NCBI GenBank assembly: GCA_030340625.1
Contig: JAOPHQ010005505.1
Coordinates: 1 to 64,000 of the forward strand
Length of the DNA: 64,000 nt
Direction: 5' to 3'
From: Merluccius polli
Lineage: Eukaryota; Chordata; Actinopteri; Gadiformes; Merlucciidae
The notes below the pieces were generated by a model, which was not told the DNA's origin, did no database searches, and was given only the letters and a program-made list of their open reading frames with translations. This document shows, piece after piece, positions 1-17,877 of the stretch (position 1 is its first letter; every line of letters starts with the position of its first letter). The translations under genes and the position numbers were made by a program.

Positions 1-322
1 TCCCTCTGAACCAACTGACTGTGGAGGACCTAGCCACTATAAGGTGACTGAGACGCACACACACAGTATAGTCCTAACAAAATCCACACGTTGTAGTTTT
101 GTCATTGACAAGACCATTGTGATCCTGCTTGTTTACTGAGGATCTCTCGCTCCCTCTCCTCTTGTCCCTCGTTTCAGTCCCCTGTTTGACAGTGACGTGT
201 CGTCCGTGTGGGACTACACCAGTAGTGTGGAGCAGTACAGCGCCCCAGGTGGCACGGCCAAAAGCAGCGTCACAGCACAGGTGCAACACCTGAGGAAATG
301 GCTTCAAGACCAGACCCAGTGA
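1..322 (+). CDS. asl: argininosuccinate lyase, C-terminal two exons (partial)
   Basis: Urea-cycle/arginine-synthesis enzyme that splits argininosuccinate into arginine and fumarate as a cytosolic homotetramer. Only the 3' end is present: exon 1..43 (cut by the window edge) and exon 178..322 (stop TGA 320-322), joined AG|T across a GT-AG intron. The join reads LNQLTVEDLATISPLF, then VWDYTSSVEQY and GGTAKSSV. This closely matches the vertebrate ASL C-terminus as I recall it (LNQLS..L.TISPLF...VWDY..SVEQY...GGTA.SSV). The final residues form the last helix of the lyase fold; catalytic residues lie upstream, outside the window. It is convergent with the carbonic anhydrase gene. Identification rests on this C-terminal match only but is specific. 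Confidence 0.9.
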
Positions 323-370
323 TCTCGTTTTGCTCTTAGTGATGGACAACAGAAATCCGTCAGCCCGTAA

Positions 371-393
371 GGGGGGGGGGGGGGGGGGGGGGG
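371..393. repeat. poly-G tract (23 bp) in the asl 3'UTR
   Basis: Uninterrupted run of G about 50 bp after the asl stop codon, so probably transcribed in the 3'UTR. Could form a G-quadruplex; its length may also be affected by sequencing. Confidence 0.8.
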
Positions 394-659
394 ATTCAGA
401 CCACACCCCTACTATCCTTTCTCAGCCTGAGTTTATTAGTTGACTGAGATATATATTAACATGCTTTTGACATTTTCCAGAGTTGACAACATTCGGTAGA
501 TGTGTAGTAGATTCATCCCTCTGTGATGTTGTTTTTTTGATCCTGTTGTCCATCACTTTAAGTCTCTGAACAAGTTTACTGAGTAAGCACCAACATGCAT
601 AAGGATACATCGTTACTCTGAAGAGCTGATGCATCTCTAAATGCATGCAGTGTTTTTTG

Positions 660-665
660 AATAAA
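660..665 (+). other. asl: candidate asl polyadenylation signal AATAAA
   Basis: AATAAA 338 bp after the asl stop, followed by a T-rich stretch. It would give a 3'UTR of about 0.36 kb and ends less than 100 bp from the opposing candidate signal of the carbonic anhydrase gene. Confidence 0.6.
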
Positions 666-751
666 CATTTTGTGAACAATATGCATTGTTTTCATTTGTT
701 TAATAGTAAACGACTTATGAATACCATTGGTGGCATTTTATGTTTAATATT

Positions 752-757
752 TTTATT
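752..757 (-). other. ca4: candidate carbonic anhydrase polyadenylation signal
   Basis: AATAAA on the minus strand, about 560 bp downstream of the minus-strand stop. Together with the asl signal at 660 it suggests tail-to-tail transcripts that almost touch. Bases 670-1318 otherwise show no gene. Confidence 0.45.
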
Positions 758-1318
758 GAAGATTCAGTCATTCGTTGGCGGTGATGTTCATTTAATTCAG
801 GACCGAATAGTCACTACACCTATGTTAAACAGCCATAGCACAGCAGGAATAGAAGTAAGCACTAATCACAGGAAAAATGTCTTCCTCCCACAACATAAAA
901 AGGCACACATTTTCTCCTCCAAATTATACCTTCTCTGTGCTTTAACGACAATACAGGAAGTACAGAGCAAAGCAGACGGTTAATTTCTAACAGTATACTG
1001 AGACAAAATAGAAATAGAAAAACCTAGAAGTGCTATGTGAAATGTCTATTCTGTGTCACTGCTCTCGTGTATTTGTTTTGCCGTATTCTTCCAAAAACCA
1101 TTTACCATGGAATTAGTTATGTATATACAGAGTTAAGGCTCTTTACAAGTGTTGCCTCTCAAGGAACTAACTTAGAGTAAATTGTTTTCTCTTGCGAATC
1201 ATTCCACTAATAGACTCAAATGAAGGGATCTGAATATTTTAATATGTCAAAATAGTGTTTGAATAATGAGTGCAATTGTGTTGGAGTTGCTCTGAATATA
1301 TGGATGGAAAATGGCTTT

Positions 1319-4300
1319 TTAAACGAAGCTTGTGTCGCCCCAAGTGCCCCAGGCCGAGACACAGAACTGGCACAGCACACACAGACAAGCGCCTATCATG
1401 TTGGGTAGGACTGTCCTGGCCCTCGACCAATATACAACTCTGCCATCAAGTGGCTGCACCGGCCGGAAGATGTTCATCATGGGCTTGCCGTTCCAGAATC
1501 GACACTGCTGTGATATCGCCACCAGCTGGAAGAGGAGGAGAGGAGGAGAAGAAGAGGAAGACATGCAAAAAGGGATGAGGGAAGATGAGAAAAGAAGAGT
1601 ATGATAAAGGGAGGGTGGGGTTGAATGAGCAACAGGCGCTTCTTTCAAAAAATCCTGACCAAGTGGTAGTGCCGATGTCTCCAACCAGGTTTGTTTTACC
1701 TGCCAGAGTGGAGAAAATCAAGGGGCCAAGCAATTTTATAATATAATTAATATTATAATATATAATATAATTAATATAACCCTGAATTTTCCAAACGGTC
1801 AAATCTATCTGCTAGTGGCAGGTGTTTATTTTGGACCCTGCACCCATCCCATAATCACCCAGGGGTGATTAAGGGCCAACATACCTGTTTGCTGCTGACG
1901 GGCAGGGTCTTGTGAAACACGGTCCAAGCTACGGCCTGCTCGCAACCGGGCGTCGTCATGGAGCCGACATAGCGATAGTAACTATGGAGGTTCTCTGCAG
2001 GTGGGATGATGTCGCTAAGTTTGAAGTCTCGGATCTCTGCTGAACTGCCTGAAGGAGAAAATAAAAAATGTTGGAGGCTTTTTAGTGCGGAGAACAATGT
2101 ATGGGCAATATTATGAACAACACCGATCACCGTTATTGATCCCCATGCACCACCAACTGTACTCTTTGGGACCCAGATGTATGATAATACCATTATCATG
2201 AATGTGGCCCATGGCAGCGATCAGAGTGTTGAGATGAGGATGGTCGTCTGTTGATTCCTGTAAATAACAAAAGGGGCATTTTATAAATCAACAACAGAGT
2301 TCATGCAGCTGAAAGCTGACAGCAGGCCTCAGCCAGCCCATGCGGTCTATTTCAGTTGAGTATCCAGCGACAACACTGTAATATCTGGATTCCCCTGAAA
2401 AACCCTTTTCCCAGAGGCGTCCTAGGACAAACACGCTCATAACACTATGTATAAATATAATTGTATTGTATGTATATGTCTCCTTATACATGAAAGGAGC
2501 AGACCAATAATTAGTGTTATGAGTGACACGTGTTTGTCCTAGGATGACGCCTCTGTGAAAAGGGTCAACTGGAGGGTCAAACGCATGCCATTCATAACTA
2601 TGTGCAAGTCACTGACGAACCTAACCTCTGCATGTCTTCTACTCCAAGGTCGTCATCACTGTGACTAAGGCCTACATCAATGGCGCCTTATTCACCTAGT
2701 GGCCATTTTGGTTCTGCCGCTCGCTGAATAAGGCTAACACATAACGGTACTTGTTGTTTTTCCTCAAAAAATGCCAGGGTACCTCAAACAGGAAGGAGAG
2801 GAGCGCTATGCCCGCCATGTCGTGTTCTGCCTCGGCCAGGGAGCTGTAGGGCTCCTTGATGTGGACGACGTGGAGCTGCAGAGAGACCACAGAGGAAAAG
2901 TTTGAAGTTTGATAGCCTGAAAGCCTTCTTATGATCACGTGGTATGGTCTTGCATCACTCCAATTCAAAAGCGTGCCGTATCAAGTTTCACATTACTTAA
3001 CATAACCCCTTATAGTTATTTTAGTCATTTAAACGTTTTTCAACCACATAGTGGACCTTGTATCACATTTTAGATTAGACTTGGACACTTCACACTGCTT
3101 TTAACATTCTCTTGCTTATTGTCTTGTACTTGTATGTTGTCTGTCTCACATGGCCTAATGCTCTGTAACTTGAGCCATGCGAGCAAAGTTCTTAACGGAA
3201 AAATAATTGTCAGGGTAAAACATTTGTACATACATTATTTTTAGAATAATAAGACTTTCTTTTTTTAATTGAAATAATAAAATACAAACATCTGTGTATA
3301 GATGGGCATGTACAGGGTAGTAGGTTCCTGTATTCCCAGGATAAAGTTGCCACTGAAAAGTGTGCCCTGCTGGTTTTTTGTAATGAAACCTCCCAGGACA
3401 TTGGCCAGCCGCCCTTCTAGTCTGTCTGTGCATGTGCCTGGACATCATGGTAATGTGTGTGTACAGTGTATAGTTGATTATGAGACAAAGAATATCATTA
3501 ACAAAAATAGGACATTTTTGAGATTTAAGATTTGTGTGTGTAAAGGAGAAAGCTAATTTGTGTTACAACAATTTGATCATAAGTCAACTCAATGGAGAAT
3601 GCGGAGGTGGAAACAGTACCAAAAAAAATCTACTTAAGTAGAAGTAGCCTACTGTTACTTTGGTTACATTTTACTTAAGTATAAGTCAAATTACTGGTGT
3701 AAGTAAAAAGTAGCTCATTTAAAATCTACTCTGAGTAAAAGTTGGAAGTTAGCGGAAGTTAGCATCTCCCTGGGTTCCTTTGACAACAAGCCAATGAGGT
3801 TTTTCCCATTGGATCTTGCATTAATGCAGAAAATAAGCTCTGTGGCAAACAAACGTTTATGATACTCACACGTTTTGTTAAGCAAGATTAACCAATGAAC
3901 ACTACACAATGAACACTAAGATTTTCGAAGCGTAAATGTAATCGCCAGATGTTTTTTAAGACACGTAAAAGCTTCAAAATACATGAGTGGGGTATTTACT
4001 GACGTATTTTATGTCATAGACCAAAACGTGTAAATCTCTTAAGCTTGTGTTAACCACAGACCTTATTTCAGGCATCTAACCCAAAACCCATTCAAAAAAC
4101 TGACTTCAAGACGAGGGAACCGGAAGTGCCAACATGCCAACGGATTTCCGGGTTTTAGGACTCATTCCTGCACCACCGTATAGAGCGCACATGACCGTAC
4201 TAAAAATGAGGGTAGTAATAATGACCTCCATGGGGAACCTCTCTCCGTCGATGGTGTGCTCCGAGCCGGCCCCCCCGGCGGCCCCCCAGTGCAGGTGGAA

Positions 4301-6866
4301 CTGCAGGGCCCGGTAGTTGCCAGGCAGGGCCCCCCCGGCCAGCCGCACCGACTGGGGCAGCACGAACTGGACTGCAGGGAAGAGGGGCTTTAGGGCGAGG
4401 TGCTGCGGGGCACCACACGTTCACCATAACACACACTTCTGATCCTTTTAAAACACCAACGTCACACTTTACTGCTGAGGTTTGAAGCCTGCAGACGATA
4501 GCCTGCACCATGTTCAGAGGAGTGTTTTTGTGTTAACGTGGAGTTGGGCTAGGGGTTGAAGGAATGCAGCATGGTGTGTGTGTGTGTGTGTGTGTGTGTG
4601 TCTCATCCAAAGTGACAACATGTAATATTGAACACAATATGAATTCAAGACCATGTGAAATCCAATCTATAGGAGCAGAAGTTCTGCTCCTATAGATTGG
4701 ACTTCACATGGTCCCACCTGAGTGCCCCAGGTTTTCCACCGTGATGTTAATTTTGCTGTCATGCCCCTTGAAGTCCAGCGGGTGCAAGGCGGTGTTGACG
4801 TGCACTTTGCTGGTCACAATGTTGATGGGTGACTGCCGCAATCCTCCACAGTTTGGGAACAGCACCGCCCAGTGGCCGGGGTCTGAATGGCAACAGCAGA
4901 GTCTTAGATACATTACATACAAATGACCCATAGGCCAGGCTGTTTTATTTTAGTTCAAATATTTTATGTATAGTTGGGTTTTTTTGTATCTATATTTTGG
5001 TAAAGCAGAAAATGCCATTTGGTTTGTAAGATGGTTTGGTTGCTATAGATACAAATATAGAACAAACGTAACGGTGTGGCATGTAACATCCATGATAGCC
5101 TATAATGTTCATGAAAACCAAATCGTCACGACGCTCGACAAGGAGAGGTCATCGTTGGTTTTCTCTGAAGGAATGGCAACTTGGGAAAACCATTGAGCCT
5201 ATCCACCATCTTGTCTTACCTTTGCATGGCTCCTCACAGGTATACTGGCTCTCGTAACACCAGAGAGCTGGGGAGAATGAACACACACACACACACAGAC
5301 ACACACACACACACCTTCACTAGTTATGAACATTCATTTGGTCTCACGTCCATGCTCCCATACCCCCGAGTAGTTTTTCCTTATTCAGCCCTCTAGATTA
5401 GGACTAATACACCAGTAAACCACTTTTCTCTCTCTTGCTGTCTCAGTGCCGGTCTGTCTCGGTGTGTGTTGTGTCATATCGAATGACTTTGGTGCTAAAT
5501 GAATGAGTTAACATATCCTTCATGGGTTAGGGTGAATGCAGTGTGTGACATTGGTCTGTCAGGTGACAGAGCCCATTGTAATCCGAAGGACGAGATCTTT
5601 TCTGGGAAAAAAAGAGTCAGTACAGAGAGCCACTTAACCATCAACATAAAGAGATTAACTTGTCCACCTATCTCAACAAAGACGTCCTTTGAGACGGATA
5701 ACTTTTCTCACCCGGTGGAAAACAATGGCCAGGTAGCAGCTGGTTGTACATCAGGAGTCATGCACTTACAAGTTTAACCTTTTACTGGGTCCCCACTTTA
5801 CAACACTTGAACCTTTTACTGGGCCCCCACTTTACAACACTTGAACCTTTTACTGGGGCCCCACTTTATAACACTTTAACCTTTTACTGGGCCCCCACTT
5901 TATAACAATTTAACCTTTTACTGGGTCCCCACTTTATAACAATTTAACCTTTTACTGGGGCCCCACTTTATAACAATTTAACCTTTTACTGGGGCCCCAC
6001 TTTATAACAATTTAACCTTTTACTGGGCCCCCACTTTACAACACTTTAACCTTTTACTGGGCCCCCACTTTACAACACTTTAACCTTTTACTGGGGCCCC
6101 ACTTTACAACACTAACCTTTTACTGGGTCCCCAAATCACAGCTCCTTAACCTTGTACTCAGTCATCAAATCACAACTCCTCCACAACCTTTAGTAAGTAC
6201 CCACTTAGCAACAGAACAGTGTGACTCCTGGTGTCTGTATAGTTTATTTACATTTTGGGAAAATGGTTCACAACATATTCTATTCTCTTCTTAATGTTGG
6301 TCTCTGGTTACAAATAGATACTATACAAAATATTCCATTGCATTTCAGTGTAAATCTTGATTCTTACACATTTTGTGTCTTATACAAGAACATACGATGA
6401 CATCCTGCCTTCCCTTTGCAAAGTCCTTCTCTTTCATTCTGAAAAACTCAATACATACAAAATTAAGTGAAATGAAAATAAGTAAAAGTACTGACCCATT
6501 CATACACTATTTTAAGAATCCATGGCACTCTTTAAGTGCATTTTTATTTAAAGTACTACTCCTGATTTTTTGGCAGTGTGTTATCTAGAGACAAATTATG
6601 TGATCAGATCAGATGTATGCAAGCTGTGATTTGGTAATGCAGTTATTTTGACTATTTATCAAGGATTCACTCCTTGTTGGCATCGTCCAGGTCAAAATAA
6701 TCGCCATTCAGTTCCTAAACAACTCAATATACAAGTTGATTCCTGTTAAAACTAAACCCACATTCAGATAACTAAATGTAGTGATTTTCCCAAGCTGGTC
6801 TATCCGTGTCTTACCTGAGCATCGGGAGAGAGAAGAGACTAGAGCCAGCAGGAGGATAAGGTCCAT
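1319..6866 (-). CDS. ca4: carbonic anhydrase 4-like, secreted/GPI-anchored
   Basis: Hydrates CO2 to bicarbonate at the outer cell surface. Exons, 5' to 3' on the minus strand: 6866-6815, 5267-5220, 4882-4718, 4371-4226, 2875-2783, 2257-2191, 2048-1885, 1525-1319; 942 nt in one frame, 313 aa. Residues 1-17 are a signal peptide (MDLILLLALVSSLSRCS). The zinc histidines are H114 and H116 in QFHLHWG and H139 in ELHVVH. The proton-shuttle histidine lies in VENLGHS at the end of exon 3, and T222 is the catalytic threonine of SMTTPGC. CA4-type cysteines occur in LWCYE, YTCEEPC, PNCGG and TPGC. After WSRARTV (residue ~284) a hydrophobic tail fits a GPI-anchor signal. CA4 and CA15-like paralogues are hard to separate without a tree, so the symbol is provisional. 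Introns carry a MITE, a 34-bp minisatellite and a hairpin at one splice donor. Confidence 0.88.
2401..2566. mobile_element. short foldback MITE, copy 1
   Basis: The left end (ACCCTTTT...AGAGGCGTCCTAGGA, then CTCATAACACT) is the reverse complement of the right end (AGTGTTATGAG ... TCCTAGGA, GACGCCTCTGTGAAAAGGGT) with small gaps. No coding capacity. It sits in intron 5 of the carbonic anhydrase gene. A second copy lies at 55087-55236. Confidence 0.75.
3757..4190 (-). repeat. dispersed repeat, copy A (reverse orientation)
   Basis: This segment is largely the reverse complement of 32872-33225. Shared landmarks are GATGCTAAC, GGGAACCCAGGGAGATGC, AACAAAACGTGTGAGTATCA, CATAAAATACGTC, ATAAGGTCTGTGGTTAAC and GCAGGAATGAGTCCTAAAAC. 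It ends about 30 bp from the donor of carbonic anhydrase exon 4. Superfamily not recognised; no ORF. Confidence 0.75.
4649..4713. repeat. near-perfect 65-bp palindrome at the donor of ca4 exon 3
   Basis: Two 32-bp arms (4649-4680 and 4682-4713) are reverse complements with one mismatch, separated by a single base. On the minus strand the stem begins at intron position +5 after the exon 3 donor (exon ends at 4718). Confidence 0.9.
5776..6135. repeat. 34-bp minisatellite, about 11 copies
   Basis: Tandem units beginning AACCTTTTACTGGG and containing CCCCACTTTA, spaced 34 bp, in ca4 intron 1. Copies differ mainly at GGG(T/C/G)CCCC and AACA(C/A)TT. The last copies decay into CCCAAATCACAGCTCC-type sequence. 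Confidence 0.9.
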
Positions 6867-6986
6867 TCTCAACAGACGCACACACACACTGGAAGCTATC
6901 CAGCTATTCTACCAGTATCCACACAGACCCCTCACACCTTGGGGTAGGGCAGAGAGAGAGCAGAGAGAGCGAGCACGAGAGAGGGC

Positions 6987-7938
<952 letters not shown>

Positions 7939-9184
7939 TGGGGCAATTGCTCTGTCGCTAACTTAGCCACTTTTTAGAGTTTAACACGGTTTTAAACTCG
8001 TCGGTGACGCAAGAAGTCACGTGACGTCTTAAGCTCCATTGCTGTGTCGTATGTACCTGTGGTTTAACCTGCAGCTGCGTTTTACCTTGATCTCAATTGC
8101 TGTGTCTTCAGAGAAATTCACATCAGACACTAGAGGGCGTATTTTGTGCGTGTTAGTCTAGTCTCGAAACGGACATGGTTTTAGAGGAGACTAAACCAGT
8201 TTGCAGGATGAAACAAGGCTCCATTATAACCGACACACACAGAATTAGTTTTATTAATTATTATTAGTAGTATTAATAATAATGTATGATACATTTACAC
8301 TTATTACGCTAGATAGGCCTTCAGTACAATAACAATATTGGACATAGTCGATTTGGAATGAGCAGTGATATTTCACGGCTCGCGGGGCCCAGGTCTCGGT
8401 CGTGCGTCCGCTCAGCAATAGCATTACGCGCTTCAACTTTCAAGCGCTTCCATAAATTCTTTAAATGTGTCGGGCTGCTCGGTCTTCTGCTGGAAGATCT
8501 GCTGTTACATGTGTTGGAGAGATCATCCCAAACAGACTTTCTTCGGAGCGTGGTGGTGGTGGTGGTGGTGTCCACCGTGTCCACAACACCTCGAATGCAG
8601 TACAATAAATATAACTTCTGCTCCTCGTTATAGTTCTCTATCCGGGACATGTTCATCCTAACTACCCTCTCCTTCTCCGAGAATTTATAGGCGTGGAATT
8701 ACCCTAATTACTCGCATATGAATTCGTCTTCAATTAATTAATAACGTTTGCATGCACACCAAGAGAAAACAATGACAAATAATTGATTGATTGACGTAGG
8801 TGAGGGCAGATTCAGATTCCAGACTCAGATTTCCACAAAAAGTAGGCTAGACTATTTCATAATATATTTCAACATTATTTGCATTTTATTATATTAAAGT
8901 TCACTTTACATTCCCATTAAGTTTTTTGTTGGTAATTATAGCACAAAATGCATCCAACATTAAGTTAAGACTGCGTCTGCTGGAGTATAACGACAAATCA
9001 GAGTACTTCCGGTTTAACCCGAGTTTAACTAGGAATCAGCTGAACCTGTGTCGGTCAGTACACAGCAATCAGGTTTAACTTCGTGCGCAGCTGCGTGTTA
9101 AACTCCAAAACCTCCGGTTTCCGGAGTACGGTTTTAAACCACAGCACAGCTAACGCAATGCTAACTGACAGAGCAATTGCCCCA
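7939..9184. mobile_element. 1.25-kb TIR transposon carrying a Myb/SANT-like ORF
   Basis: Ends are perfect 18-bp inverted repeats: TGGGGCAATTGCTCTGTC at 7939-7956 and its reverse complement at 9167-9184. Both ends carry one extra base and then TA on the flank. Inside each end are further inverted blocks built on GGTTTAA/TTAAACC. Only a SANT-like ORF is present and no transposase. That pattern fits a non-autonomous PIF/Harbinger-type element, whose family uses a separate Myb-like DNA-binding protein, but the superfamily is inference. Confidence 0.7.
8321..8656 (-). CDS. Myb/SANT-like DNA-binding ORF inside the transposon
   Basis: An ORF of 111 aa. From about residue 8 it reads as a Myb/SANT-like (MADF/NAIF1-type) helix bundle: NYNEEQKLYLLYCI, an aromatic at SVWDDL, and LKNLWKRLKVEARNAIAE as the third helix. 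A (GTG)n tract encodes a run of seven threonines between helices one and two. The usual acidic or coiled-coil C-terminal part is missing. In PIF/Harbinger elements such proteins carry the transposase to the element ends. No catalytic partner is encoded here. It may be an intronless remnant or one exon of a larger unit. Expression is unknown. Confidence 0.45.
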   Translation of the reverse strand: MNMSRIENYNEEQKLYLLYCIRGVVDTVDTTTTTTTLRRKSVWDDLSNTCNSRSSSRRPSSPTHLKNLWKRLKVEARNAIAERTHDRDLGPASREISLLIPNRLCPILLLY

Positions 9185-10131
9185 GTATGTTCAATATGGG
9201 AAAATGTGGTTTAAAAATCACATCAGCTCTATTACATTAGATAGCTACATTAAATAGAGTGCTTATTCCTACAAAATGCTATGCCCAGTTTGCCGGAAGG
9301 ATGTGTTTACATGGGGGTGGATTTAAATATTATTTGTGTCAACAGAATGACAATCCGTGTGTATATTTTAAATCTGTGTTTACATTGTTCATCTGTAAAT
9401 ATAAAACCATTTAATAAACCCCAAAATGTCACCTAACTATTTTGCAATACATGAAAAGCAAGTGTGAATCTGAATTCTACATGTACAAATTCAATTCAAC
9501 AACAAGAACCACAATATAAATAAGTCCTGTGACTTTTTTGTGTTATCCTTAATGCTCTTTTAATTGTGCATGTACATTGGTGTTGCAACTGTCCTTTTAA
9601 AGTGAATTGTCAAATAAATAAACTAAACTAAGCTAAAAACTACATGTACAGATTGCATTTTACACACAAATAGTTAAATCAACTCGTATCACTTGGCCAT
9701 TTTCAGATAGCCAAAACATCAGTCTTCCTTTCAAAATAAATAAACATGAATAAACTGAAACACAGCCTATTTCATTACTATGAATAGAATTGAGATGCAC
9801 ACATGCATTTTATGTACTTGCAAAATATTGATGAAGTTTTTTGTGTTTGTGAAATGGTTTTAAATGTACAAATAAACAAAGGTAGCCTACACACAAACAT
9901 TGTCACTTGTCACTACATTCACACAGATTACAAATGTACACACGGACGTCTAACCTACGCACAGATTTTTCTATCTGTTCACACAAATAATATTGAGACA
10001 AATCCACCCCATACATTTTCCACGCAACCTGAAAAGCAACAACGCACAGACATTGCTTGCATGAAATGCAACGACGCAATGATTACGGGAGCGTTCCACT
10101 GGAAACGAAGGAAACTCGTTTGGAGACAAAG
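9185..10131. other. 3' flank of aldh3a2, no further exon recognised
   Basis: AT-rich, with several AATAAA-like motifs, mostly on the plus strand. If aldh3a2 splices beyond 10168, a very short last exon should lie in or beyond this stretch; I could not pick one out with confidence. Confidence 0.5.
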
Positions 10132-16898
<6,767 letters not shown>

Positions 16899-16904
16899 CC
16901 TGGA

Positions 16905-16925
16905 GGGGGGGGGGGGGGGGGGGGG
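16905..16925. repeat. 21-base poly-G (poly-C in the aldh3a2 transcript)
   Basis: On the minus strand this is C21 followed by CTCCAG|G and then the ATG codon. It therefore serves as, or sits in, the polypyrimidine tract of a 5'UTR intron acceptor at 16900-16901. Confidence 0.7.
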
Positions 16926-17318
16926 CAGATGTGGACGTCGCTTTACGTAACGTAGACACGGATAACAACACAGCCCAGCGGTTCTTCTGTTCTGTTATTC
17001 TCCGTTATTCGCACAGCTCAACCCGTGGCCGGAGTTGATACAGTTCCATCCGTTACGAGAGTAACGAGTAACTAACAAGTAACGAGAGAGTAACGCGGCT
17101 TGTATATTTGTGCCATTGTATTTAGGTGTATAGATAGACTATATGCGATATGAGTGTCAAGTATCAACAGATAAAAATCAATAACGTTAAACGTAGTTAT
17201 CAGCGCACGTGACCTTTGGCATAGTTACATTGAACTGCTAAGCAGAGTCCGGTATTCATGTTAGCCGTGTACCGTACGGATATTCCGGTGTAATCGCCCC
17301 CTTTCGGTTTGGTTTTAC

Positions 17319-17400
17319 CTGGAGTTTGACCGCGACGTGGGAGTAGAAGTGGGGTATTCTCAGCTCCAATGGTGAACCAGATCACCGAAGTGGTGCGGTC
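17319..17400 (-). other. aldh3a2: probable aldh3a2 5'UTR exon (upstream limit unknown)
   Basis: The minus strand reads AAACTCCAG|GTAAAACC at 17319/17318, a good donor 420 bp upstream of the acceptor that precedes the ATG. No start codon in frame is needed. The right boundary is a guess. Confidence 0.4.
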
Positions 17401-17744
17401 CGGTCAGGGACGTGGATCTGTCTCTCCGTTAGGTCCCACCCCTGAAAGGGGCAGGGATGCGGAGTGACCACCAGACCCTGTGCTCCAGCGGCGGCTCTAG
17501 ACCACTGGGGGGCCGGCCGGGGCCACTTGCATTGGACCTGGTTGTTCTCGTGTTAGTTCTCAATGCATTGTGGGGATTAAGAGGCAAGGAACCTGTTTAA
17601 TACCCGTCGACATTGCATTTATGCAATATTTTAGTGATATTTCAGTAATATTTTAGTAAGATCCACAAATGATATGGAAATGTTTATGAACATTCATGAA
17701 ATAGCCTGCTAATGAAAAGACATACAAGGCTTGCCCTGTGTGCA

Positions 17745-17782
<38 letters not shown>

Positions 17783-17818
17783 CGTGTGTGTGTGTGTGTG
17801 TGTGTGTGCGTGTGTGCG

Positions 17819-17877
<59 letters not shown>

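Noticed and set aside
645..983. 112-codon plus-strand frame after asl
   Set aside because: Begins around the asl poly(A) signal, has no recognisable domain and no splice context.
4649..4713. Hairpin as a microRNA precursor
   Set aside because: The one-base centre leaves no proper terminal loop and there is no flanking miRNA-like context; kept as a splice-donor palindrome instead.
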